Shown piece by piece: positions 14,201 through 27,000 of a DNA stretch of 64,000 nt. Made by a program: the position numbers and the translations under genes. Numbering within the stretch: position 1 is the stretch's first letter; each line of letters begins with the position of its first letter. The notes below the pieces were generated by a model that was not told the origin of the DNA, did no database searches, and was given only the letters and a program-made list of their open reading frames with translations. Source of the stretch: Eledone cirrhosa (lineage: Eukaryota > Mollusca > Cephalopoda > Octopoda > Eledonidae); the NCBI GenBank assembly GCA_964016885.1, contig OZ024741.1, forward strand, positions 414,672,081-414,736,080. Reading direction: 5' to 3'.

Positions 14201-16769
14201 ACACGTACTTTGGTCTCACACTCTACCGAGTATAAGACACCAGGAGACCTACATCACACAGACATAGGTCTGACACTCTACCGAGTATGAGACACCAGGA
14301 GACCTACATCACACGTACTTTGGTCTTACACTCTACCGAGTATAAGACACCAGGAGACCTACATCACACATACTTTGGTCTGACACTCTACCGAGTATAA
14401 GACACCAGGAGACCTACATCACACGGACATAGGTCTGACACTCTACGAGTATAAGACACCAGGAGACCTACATCACACATACTTTGGTCTCACACTCTAC
14501 CGAGTATAACACACCAGGAGACCTACAGCACACATACTTTGGTCTGACACTCTACCGAGTATAACACACCAGGAGACCTACATCACACATACTTTGGTCT
14601 GACACTCTACCGAGTATAAGACACCAGGAGACCTACATCACGCATACTTTGGTCTGACACTCTACCGCGTATAAGACACCAGGAGACCTACATCACACGT
14701 ACTTTGGTCTGACACTCTACCGAGTATAAGACACCAGGAGACCTACATCACGCATACTTTGGTCTGACACTCTACCGCGTATAAGACACCAGGAGACCTA
14801 CATCACACGTACTTTGGTCTGACACTCTACCGAGTATAAGACACCAGGAGACCTACATCACGCATACTTTGGTCTGACACTCTACCGCGTATAAGACACC
14901 AGGAGACCTACATCACACGTACTTTGGTCTGACACTCTACCGAGTATAAGACACCAGGAGACCTACATCACACGTACTTCGGTCTGACACACTACCGAGT
15001 ATAACACACCAGGAGACCTACATCACACATACTTTGGTCTGACACTCTACCGAGTATAACACACCAGGAGACCTACATCACACATACATAGGTCTGACAC
15101 TCTACCGAGTATAAGACACCAGGAGACCTACAGCACACATACTTTGGTCTCACACTCTACCGAGTATAACACACGAGGAGACCTACATCGCACATACTTT
15201 GGTCTGACACTCTACCGAGTATAACACACCAGGAGACCTACATCACACATACTTTGGTCTGACACTCTACCGAGTATAACACACCAGGAGACCTACATCG
15301 CACATACTTTGGTCTGACACTCTACCGATTATAAGACACCAGGAGACCTACATAAACACATACATAGGTTTAACACACTACTGAGTATAAGACACCAGGA
15401 GACCTACAGCACACATACTTTGATCTGACACTCTACCGAGTATAAGACACCAGGAGACCTACATCACACGTACTTTGGTCTGACACTCTACCGAGTATAA
15501 CACACCAGGAGACCTACATCACACATACATAGATCTGACACTCTACCGCGTATAAGACACCAGGAGACCTACATCACACATACTTTGGTCTGACACTCTA
15601 CCGAGTATAAGACACCAGGAGACCTACATCACACGTACTTTGGTCTGACACTCTACCCAGTATAAGACACCGGGAGACCTACATCACACGTAATTTGGTC
15701 TGACACTCTACCGAGTATAAGACACCAGGAGACCTACATCACACGTACTTTGGTCTGACACTCTACCGAGTATAAGACACCAGGAGACCTACATCACACA
15801 TACATAGGTTTAACACTCTACCGAGTATAAGACACCAGGAGACCTACATCAAACATACATAGGTTTAACACTCTACTGAGTATAAGACACCAGCAGACCT
15901 ACATCACACATACTTTGGTCTGACACTCTACCGAGTATAAGACACCAGGAGACCTACATCACACATACTTTGGTCTGACACTCTACCGAGTATAAGACAC
16001 CAGGAGACCTACATCACACGTACTTTGGTCTGACACTCTACCGAATATAAGACACCAGGAGACCTACATCACACATACTTTGGTCTTACACTCTACCGAG
16101 TATAAGACACAGGAGACCTACATCACACATACTTTGGTCTTACACTCTACCAAGTATAAGACACCAGGAGACCTACATCACACATACTTTGATCTGACAC
16201 TCTACCGAGTATAAGACACCGGGAGACCTACATCACACATATTTTGGTCTGACACTCTACCGAGTATAAGACACCAGGAGACCTACATCACACATAAATA
16301 GGTTTAACACTCTACCGAGTATAAGACACCAGGAGACCTACATCACACATACATAGGTCTAACACTCTACCGAGTATAAGACACGAGGAGACCTACATCA
16401 CACATACTTTGGTCTTACACTCTACCGAGTATAAGACACCTGGAGACCTACATCACACGTACTTTGGTCTGACACTCTACCGAGTATAACACACCAGGAG
16501 ACCTACATCACACGTACTTTGGTCTGACACTCTACCGAGTATAAGACACCAGGAGACCTACATCACGCATACTTTGGTCTGACACTCTACCGCGTATAAG
16601 ACACCAGGAGACCTACATCACACGTACTTTGGTCTGACACTCTACCGAGTATAAGACACCAGGAGACCTACATCACACGTACTTTGGTCTGACACTCTAC
16701 CGAGTATAAGACACCAGAAGACCTACATCACACATACTTTGGTCTGACACTCTACCGAGTATAAGACAA
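11272..16769. repeat. Region A higher-order repeat, unit 3 (100 monomers)
   Basis: The third copy keeps the unit 1 order, including the 716-1430 segment that unit 2 lacks (its CATAATTTGG marker is near 12006). It has lost exactly one monomer: the CAGACATAGG variant at 3080-3134 of unit 1 is missing at about 14351. The length is 5498 bp, or 100 x 55 minus 2, with the same four indel monomers as unit 1 (near 12920, 14446, 15340 and 16111). Private differences include ACCCTACC near 11692 and GACTCTCTACC near 13063. Point differences from unit 1 are few, so the two copies look recently separated. Confidence 0.92.
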
Positions 16770-18199
16770 CAGGAGACCTACATCACGCATACTTTGGTCT
16801 GACACTCTACCGCGTATAAGACACCAGGAGACCTACATCACACGTACTTTGGTCTGACACTCTACCGAGTATAAGACACCAGGAGACCTACATCACACGT
16901 ACTTTGGTCTGACACTCTACCCAGTATAAGACACCGGGAGACCTACAGCACACATACTTTGGTCTGACACTCTACCGAGTATAAGACACCAGGAGACCTA
17001 CATCACACATACTTTGGTCTTACACTCTACCAAGTATAAGACACCAGGAGACCTACATCACACATACTTTGGTCTGACACTCTACCGAGTATAAGACACC
17101 AGGAGAACTACATCACACGTACTTTGGTCTGACACTCTACCGAGTATAAGACATCAGGAGACCTACATCACACATACATAGGTTTAACACTCTACCGAGT
17201 ATAAGACACCAGGAGACCTACATCACACATACATAGGTTTAACACTCTACTGAGTATAAGACACCAGGAGACCTACATCACACATACTTTGGTCTGACAC
17301 TCTACCGAGTATAAGACACCAGGAGACCTTCATCACACATACTTTGGTCTGACACTCTACCGAGTATAAGACACCAGGAGACCTACATCACACGTACTTT
17401 GGTCTGACACTCTACCGAGTATAAGACACCAGGAGACCTACATCACACATACTTTGGTCTGACACTCTACCGAGTATAAGACACCAGGAGACCTACATCA
17501 CACATAATTTGGTCTTACACTCTACCAAGTATAAGACACCAGGAGACCTACATCACACATACTTTGGTCTGACACTCTACCGAGTATAAGACACCAGGAG
17601 AACTACATCACACGTACTTTGGTCTGACACTCTACCGAGTATAAGACACCAGGAGACCTACATCACACATACATAGGTTTAACACTCTACCGAGTATAAG
17701 ACACCAAGAGACCTACATCACACATACATAGGTTTAACACTCTACTGAGTATAAGACACCAGGAGACCTACATCACACATACTTTGGTCTGACACTCTAC
17801 CGAGTATAAGACACCAGGAGACCTTCATCACACATACTTTGGTCTGACACTCTACCGAGTATAAGACACCAGGAGACCTACATCACACGTACTTTGGTCT
17901 TACACTCTACCGAGTATAAGACACCAGGAGGCCTACATCACACGTACTTTGGTCTGACACTCTACCGAATATAAGACACCAGGAGACCTACATCACACGT
18001 ACTTTGGTCTGACACTCTACCGAGTATAAGACACCAGGAGACCTACATCACACGTACTTTGGTCTGACACTCTACCGAGTATAAGACACCAGGAGACCTA
18101 CATCACATGTACTTTGGTCTGACACTCTACCAAGTATAAGCCACCAGGAGACCTACATCACACATACTTTGGTCTGACACTCTACCGAGTATAAGACAC
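16770..18199. repeat. Region A unit 4, truncated, and junction to region B
   Basis: The fourth copy starts like the others and follows unit 1 for 24 monomers. The monomer at 18090-18144 carries CATGTAC with CCAAG as at 1321 of unit 1, but ends in AAGCCAC like the monomer near 1814, so the copy has already switched track. One ordinary monomer (18145-18199) follows, and at 18200 the order changes to the region B series that begins with a CAGAAGACC monomer. The remaining three quarters of the long unit are absent. The junction falls within homologous monomers in register, as expected of unequal exchange rather than end joining. Confidence 0.85.
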
Positions 18200-20235
18200 C
18201 AGAAGACCTACATCACACATACTTTGGTCTGACACTCTACCGAGTATAAGACAACAGGAGACCTACATCACGCATACTTTGGTCTGACACTCTACCGCGT
18301 ATAAGACACCAGGAGACCTACAGCACACATACTTTGGTCTCACACCCTACCGAATATAAGACACCAGGAGACCTACATCACACATACTTTGGTCTTACAC
18401 TCTACCGAGTATAAGACACCAGGAGACCTACATCACACATACTTTGGTCTTACACTCTACCGAGTATAAGACACCAGGAGACCTACATCACACATACTTT
18501 GGTCTGACACTCTACCGAGTATAAGACACCAGGAGACCTACATCACACATACTTTGGTCTTACACTCTACCGAGTATAAGACACCAGGAGACCTACATCA
18601 CACATACTTTGGTCTTACACTCTACCAAGTATAAGACACCAGGAGACCTACATCACACATACTTTGGTCTTACACTCTACCAAGTATAACACACCAGGAG
18701 ACCTACATCACACATACATAGGTCTGACACTCTACCGAGTATAAGACACCAGGAGACCTACATCACACATACTTTGATCTGACACTCTACCGAGTATAAG
18801 ACACCGGGAGACCTACATCACACATATTTTGGTCTGACACTCTACCGAGTATAACACACCAGGAGACCTACATCACACATACATAGGTTTAACACTCTAC
18901 CGAGTATAAGACACCAGGAGACCTACATCACACATACATAGGTCTGACACTCTACCGAGTATAAGACACCAGGAGACCTACATCACACATACTTTGGTCT
19001 GACACTCTACCGAGTATAACACACCGGGAGATCTACATCACATATACTTTGGTCTGACACTCTACCGAGTATAACACACCAGGAGACCTACATCACACAT
19101 ACTTTGGTCTCACACTCTACCGAGTATAACACACCAGGAGACCTACAGCACACATACTTTGGTCTGACACTCTACCGAGTATAACACACCAGGAGACCTA
19201 CATCACACGTACTTTGGTCTGACACTCTACCGAGTATAAGACACCAGGAGACCTACATCACACATACTTTGGTCTCACACTCTACCGAGTATAACACACC
19301 AGGAGACCTACAGCACACATACTTTGGTCTGACACTCTACCGAGTATAACACACCAGGAGACCTACATCACACGTACTTTGGTCTGACACTCTACCGAGT
19401 ATAAGACACCAGGAGACCTACATCACACATACTTTGGTCCGACACTCTACCGACTATAAGACACCAGGAGACCTACATCACACGTACTTTGGTCTGACAC
19501 TCTACCCAGTATAAGACACCAGGAGACCTACATCACACGTACTTTGGTCTGACACTCTACCCAGTATAAGACACCAGGAGACCTACATCACACGTACTTT
19601 GGTCTGACACTCTACCGAGTATAAGACACCAGGAGACCTACATCACACGTACTTTGGTCTGACACTCTACCGAGTATAAGACACCAGGAGACCTACATCA
19701 CACGTACTTTGGTCTGACACTCTACCCAGTATAAGACACCAGGAGACCTACATCACACGTACTTTGGTCTGACACTCTACCGAGTATAAGACACCAGGAG
19801 ACCTACATCACGCATACTTTGGTCTGACACTCTACCGAGTATAAGACACCAGGAGACCTACATCACACGTACTTTGGTCTGACACACTACCGAGTATAAC
19901 ACACCAGGAGACCTACATCACACATACTTTGGTCTGACACTCTACCGAGTATAACACACCAGGAGACCTACATCACACATACTTTGGTCTCACACTCTAC
20001 CGAGTATAACACACGAGGAGACCTACATCGCACATACTTTGGTCTGACACTCTACCGAGTATAACACACCAGGAGACCTACATCACACATACTTTGGTCT
20101 GACACTCTACCGAGTATAACACACCAGGAGGCCTACATCGCACATACTTTGGTCTGACACTCTACCGATTATAAGACACCAGGAGACCTACATAAACACA
20201 TACATAGGTTTAACACACTACTGAGTATAAGACAC
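18200..20235. repeat. Region B unit, first copy (37 monomers)
   Basis: The series opens with a CAGAAG monomer, then GACAACAGG with CACGCATAC and CCGCG, then an ACAGCAC monomer with CACCCTACCGAAT, then several GTCTTAC monomers. The same series starts at 27716, 34096 and 37452, at offsets of 9516, 15896 and 19252 bp, and runs through to the 56-bp landmark monomer at 20180-20235. A monomer with GGGAGATCTACATC (a BglII-type AGATCT) lies near 19027. The parts are the same variants used in region A, joined in a different order, so region B looks like a rearranged descendant of the region A stock or of a common ancestor. Confidence 0.85.
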
Positions 20236-22545
20236 CAGGAGACCTACATCACACATACATAGGCCTGACACTCTACCGAGTATAAGACACCAGGAGACCT
20301 ACATCACACATACATAGGTCTGACACTCTACCGAGTATAAGACACCAGCAGACCTACATCAAACGTACTTTGGTCTCACACTCTACCGAGTATAAGACAC
20401 CAGGAGACCTACATCACACATACTTTGGTCCGACACTCTACCGACTATAAGACACTAGGAGACCTACATCACACGTACTTTGGTCTGACACTCTACCGAG
20501 TATAAGACACCAGGAGACCTACAGCACACATACTTTGATCTGACACTCTACCGAGTATAAGACACCAGGAGACCTACATCACACGTACTTTGGTCTGACA
20601 CTCTACCGAGTATAACACACCAGGAGACCTACATCACACATACATAGATCTGACACTCTACCGCGTATAAGACACCAAGAGACCTACATCACACGTACTT
20701 TGGTCTGACACTCTACCGAGTATAAGACACCAGGAGACCTACATCACACGTACTTTGGTCTGACACTCTACCCAGTATAAGACACCGGGAGACCTACATC
20801 ACACGTAATTTGGTCTGACACTCTACCGAGTATAAGACACCAGGAGACCTACATCACACGTACTTTGGTCTGACACTCTACCGAGTATAAGACACCTGGA
20901 GACCTACATCACACATACATAGGTTTAACACTCTACCGAGTATAAGACACCAGGAGACCTACATCACACATACAGAGGTTTAACACTCTACTGAGTATAA
21001 GACACCAGCAGACCTACATCACACATACTTTGGTCTGACACTCTACCGAGTATAAGACACCAGGAGACCTACATCACACATACTTTGGTCTGACACTCTA
21101 CCGAGTATAAGACACCAGGAGACCTACATCACACGTACTTTGGTCTGACACTCTACCGAATATAAGACACCAGGAGACCTACATCACACATACTTTGGTC
21201 TTACACTCTACCGAGTATAAGACACCAGGAGACCTACATCACACATACTTTGGTCTGACACTCTACCGAATATAAGACACCAGGAGACCTACATCACACA
21301 TACTTTGGTCTTACACTCTACCAAGTATAAGACACCAGGAGACCTACATCACACATACTTTGATCTGACACTCTACCGAGTATAAGACACCGGGAGACCT
21401 ACATCACACATATTTTGGTCTGACACTCTACCGAGTATAAGACACCATGAGACCTACATCACACATACATAGGTTTAACACTCTACCGAGTATAAGACAC
21501 CAGGAGACCTACATCACACATACATAGGTCTAACACTCTACCGAGTATAAGACACGAGGAGACCTACATCACACATACTTTGGTCTTACACTCTACCGAG
21601 TATAAGACACCTGGAGACCTGCATCACACGTACTTTGGTCTGACACTCTACCGAGTATAACACACCAGGAGACCTACATCACACGTACTTTGGTCTGACA
21701 CTCTACCGAGTATAAGACACCAGGAGACCTACATCACGCATACTTTGGTCTGACACTCTACCGCGTATAAGACACCAGGAGACCTACATCACACGTACTT
21801 TGGTCTGACACTCTACCGAGTATAAGACACCAGGAGACCTACATCACACGTACTTTGGTCTGACACTCTACCGAGTATAAGACACCAGAAGACCTACATC
21901 ACACATACTTTGGTCTGACACTCTACCGAGTATAAGACAACAGGAGACCTACATCACGCATACTTTGGTCTGACACTCTACCGCGTATAAGACACCAGGA
22001 GACCTACATCACACGTACTTTGGTCTGACACTCTACCGAGTATAAGACACCAGGAGACCTACATCACACGTACTTTGGTCTGACACTCTACCCAGTATAA
22101 GACACCGGGAGACCTACATCACACATACTTTGGTCTGACACTCTACCGAGTATAAGACACCAGGAGACCTACATCACACGTACTTTGGTCTGACACTCTA
22201 CCGAGTATAAGACACCAGGAGACCTACATCACACGTACTTTGGTCTGACACTCTACCGATTATAACACACCAGGAGACCTACATCACACATACTTTGGTC
22301 TGACACTCTACCGAGTATAAGACAACAGGAGACCTACATCACGCATACTTTGGTCTGACACTCTACCGCGTATAAGACACCAGGAGACCTACAGCACACA
22401 TACTTTGGTCTCACACCCTACCGAATATAAGACACCAGGAGACCTACATCACACATACTTTGGTCTTACACTCTACCGAGTATAAGACACCAGGAGACCT
22501 ACATCACACGTACTTTGGTCTGACACTCTACCGATTATAACACAT
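20236..22545. repeat. Region B block with a distant duplicate at 42.1-43.8 kb
   Basis: This block has 42 monomers after the landmark at 20180. It includes a CAAACGTAC monomer, a GTCCGAC/CCGACT monomer followed by GACACTAGG, two CACATATTTTGG-type neighbours, and a rare ACATACAGAGG monomer near 20968. The same order with the same rare variants reappears after the landmark at 42017, offset 21837 bp; ACAGAGG is there near 42808. The later copy lacks two GTCTGAC or GGTTTAAC monomers found here near 21236-21290 and 21430-21490. The last part, from about 21886, instead resembles the blocks starting at 23371 and 31676. Confidence 0.8.
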
Positions 22546-25500
22546 CAGAAGACCTACATCACACATACTTTGGTCTGACACTCTACCGAGTATAAGACAA
22601 CAGGAGACCTACATCACGCATACTTTGGTCTGACACTCTACCGCGTATAAGACACCAGGAGACCTACAGCACACATACTTTGGTCTCACACCCTACCGAA
22701 TATAAGACACCAGGAGACCTACATCACACATACTTTGGTCTTACACTCTACCGAGTATAAGACACCAGGAGACCTACATCACACATACTTTGGTCTTACA
22801 CTCTACCAAGTATAAGACACCAGGAGACCTACATCACACATACTTTGATCTGACACTCTACCGAGTATAAGACACCGGGAGACCTACATCACACATATTT
22901 TGGTCTGACACTCTACCGAGTATAAGACACCAGGAGACCTACATCACACATACATAGGTTTAACACTCTACCGAGTATAAGACACCAGGAGACCTACATC
23001 ACACATACATAGGTCTAACACTCTACCGAGTATAAGACACGAGGAGACCTACATCACACATACTTTGGTCTTACACTCTACCGAGTATAAGACACCTGGA
23101 GACCTGCATCACACGTACTTTGGTCTGACACTCTACCGAGTATAACACACCAGGAGACCTACATCACACGTACTTTGGTCTGACACTCTACCGAGTATAA
23201 GACACCAGGAGACCTACATCACGCATACTTTGGTCTGACACTCTACCGCGTATAAGACACCAGGAGACCTACATCACACGTACTTTGGTCTGACACTCTA
23301 CCGAGTATAAGACACCAGGAGACCTACATCACACGTACTTTGGTCTGACACTCTACCGAGTATAAGACACCAGAAGACCTACATCACACATACTTTGGTC
23401 TGACACTCTACCGAGTATAAGACAACAGGAGACCTACATCACGCATACTTTGGTCTGACACTCTACCGCGTATAAGACACCAGGAGACCTACATCACACG
23501 TACTTTGGTCTGACACTCTACCGAGTATAAGACACCAGGAGACCTACATCACACGTACTTTGGTCTGACACTCTACCCAGTATAAGACACCGGGAGACCT
23601 ACATCACACATACTTTGGTCTGACACTCTACCGAGTATAAGACACCAGGAGACCTACATCACACGTACTTTGGTCTGACACTCTACCGAGTATAAGACAC
23701 CAGGAGACCTACATCACACGTACTTTGGTCTGACACTCTACCGATTATAACACACCAGGAGACCTACATCACACATACTTTGGTCTGACACTCTACCGAG
23801 TATAAGACAACAGGAGACCTACATCACGCATACTTTGGTCTGACACTCTACCGCGTATAAGACACCAGGAGACCTACAGCACACATACTTTGGTCTCACA
23901 CCCTACCGAATATAAGACACCAGGAGACCTACATCACACATACTTTGGTCTTACACTCTACCGAGTATAAGACACCAGGAGACCTACATCACACGTACTT
24001 TGGTCTGACACTCTACCGATTATAACACACCAGAAGACCTACATCACACATACTTTGGTCTGACACTCTACCGAGTATAAGACAACAGGAGACCTACATC
24101 ACGCATACTTTGGTCTGACACTCTACCGCGTATAAGACACCAGGAGACCTACAGCACACATACTTTGGTCTCACACCCTACCGAATATAAGACACCAGGA
24201 GACCTACATCACACATACTTTGGTCTTACACTCTACCGAGTATAAGAGACCAGGAGACCTACATCACACATACTTTGGTCTTACACTCTACCGAGTATAA
24301 GACACCAGGAGACCTACATCACACATACTTTGGTCTGACACTCTACCGAGTATAAGACACCAGGAGACCTACATCACACATACTTTGGTCTTACACTCTA
24401 CCGAGTATAAGACACCAGGAGACCTACATCACACATACTTTGGTCTTACACTCTACCAAGTATAAGACACCAGGAGACCTACACCACACATACTTTGGTC
24501 TTACACTCTACCAAGTATAACACACCAGGAGACCTACATCACACATACATAGGTCTGACACTCTACCGAGTATAAGACACCAGGAGACCTACATCACACA
24601 TACTTTGATCTGACACTCTACCGAGTATAAGACACCGGGAGACCTGCATCACACATATTTTGGTCTGACACTCTACCGAGTATAAGACACCAGGAGACCT
24701 ACATCACACATACATAGGTTTAACACTCTACCGAGTATAAGACACCAGGAGACCTACATCACACATACATAGGTCTAACACTCTACCGAGTATAAGACAC
24801 GAGGAGACCTACATCACACATACTTTGGTCTTACACTCTACCGAGTATAAGACACCTGGAGACCTGCATCACACGTACTTTGGTCTGACACTCTACCGAG
24901 TATAACACACCAGGAGACCTACATCACACGTACTTTGGTCTGACACTCTACCGAGTATAAGACACCAGGAGACCTACATCACGCATACTTTGGTCTGACA
25001 CTCTACCGCGTATAAGACACCAGGAGACCTACATCACACGTACTTTGGTCTGACACTCTACCGAGTATAAGACACCAGGAGACCTACATCACACGTACTT
25101 TGGTCTGACACTCTACCGAGTATAAGACACCAGAAGACCTACATCACACATACTTTGGTCTGACACTCTACCGAGTATAAGACAACAGGAGACCTACATC
25201 ACGCATACTTTGGTCTGACACTCTACCGCGTATAAGACACCAGGAGACCTACATCACACGTACTTTGGTCTGACACTCTACCGAGTATAAGACACCAGGA
25301 GACCTACATCACAAGTACTTTGGTCTGACACTCTACCCAGTATAAGACACCGGGAGACCTACATCACACATACTTTGGTCTGACACTCTACCGAGTATAA
25401 GACACCAGGAGACCTACATCACACGTACTTTGGTCTGACACTCTACCGAGTATAAGACACCAGGAGACCTACATCACACGTACTTTGGTCTGACACTCTA

Positions 25501-27000
25501 CCGATTATAACACACCAGGAGACCTACATCACACATACTTTGGTCTGACACTCTACCGAGTATAAGACAACAGGAGACCTACATCACGCATACTTTGGTC
25601 TGACACTCTACCGCGTATAAGACACCAGGAGACCTACAGCACACATACTTTGGTCTCACACCCTACCGAATATAAGACACCAGGAGACCTACATCACACA
25701 TACTTTGGTCTTACACTCTACCGAGTATAAGACACCAGGTGACCTACATCACACGTACTTTGGTCTGACACTCTACCGATTATAACACACCAGAAGACCT
25801 ACATCACACATACTTTGGTCTGACACTCTACCGAGTATAAGACAACAGGAGACCTACATCACGCATACTTTGGTCTGACACTCTACCGCGTATAAGACAC
25901 CAGGAGACCTACAGCACACATACTTTGGTCTCACACCCTACCGAATATAAGACACCAGGAGACCTACATCACACATACTTTGGTCTTACACTCTACCGAG
26001 TATAAGACACCAGGAGACCTACATCACACATACTTTGGTCTTACACTCTACCGAGTATAAGACACCAGGAGACCTACATCACACATACTTTGGTCTGACA
26101 CTCTACCGAGTATAAGACACCAGGAGACCTACATCACACATACTTTGGTCTTACACTCTACCGAGTATAAGACACCAGGAGACCTACATCACACATACTT
26201 TGGTCTTACACTCTACCAAGTATAAGACACCAGGAGACCTACACCACACATACTTTGGTCTTACACTCTACCAAGTATAACACACCAGGAGACCTACATC
26301 ACACATACATAGGTCTGACACTCTACCGAGTATAAGACACCAGGAGACCTACATCACACATACTTTGATCTGACACTCTACCGAGTATAAGACACCGGGA
26401 GACCTACATCACACATATTTTGGTCTGACACTCTACCGAGTATAACACACCAGGAGACCTACATCACACATACATAGGTTTAACACTCTACCGAGTATAA
26501 GACACCAGGAGACCTACATCACACATACATAGGTCTGACACTCTACCGAGTATAAGACACCAGGAGACCTACATCACACATACTTTGGTCTGACACTCTA
26601 CCGAGTATAACACACCGGGAGATCTACATCACACATACTTTGGTCTGACACTCTACCGAGTATAACACACCAGGAGACCTACATCACACATACTTTGGTC
26701 TCACACTCTACCGAGTATAACACACCAGGAGACCTACAGCACACATACTTTGGTCTGACACTCTACCGAGTATAACACACCAGGAGACCTACATCACACG
26801 TACTTTGGTCTGACACTCTACCGAGTATAAGACACCAGGAGACCTACATCACACATACTTTGGTCTCACACTCTACCGAGTATAACACACCAGGAGACCT
26901 ACAGCACACATACTTTGGTCTGACACTCTACCGAGTATAACACACCAGGAGACCTACATCACACGTACTTTGGTCTGACACTCTACCGAGTATAAGACAC
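22546..27000. repeat. Region B short HOR series (27, 32 and 35 monomers)
   Basis: Successive units begin with a CAGAAG monomer preceded by CCGATTATAACACAC (CACATCAG at the first). Starts are at 22546, 24031, 25791 and 27716, so the units are 1485, 1760 and 1925 bp long, exactly 27, 32 and 35 monomers with no indel. The third unit continues past 27000 into the next feature. The second and third differ from the first by an extra run of GTCTTAC monomers and a CACATAC monomer with ACACCACAC (near 24481 and 26241). Private marks include TATAAGAGACC near 24244, CAGGTGACC near 25736 and CACAAGTAC near 25312. Confidence 0.82.
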
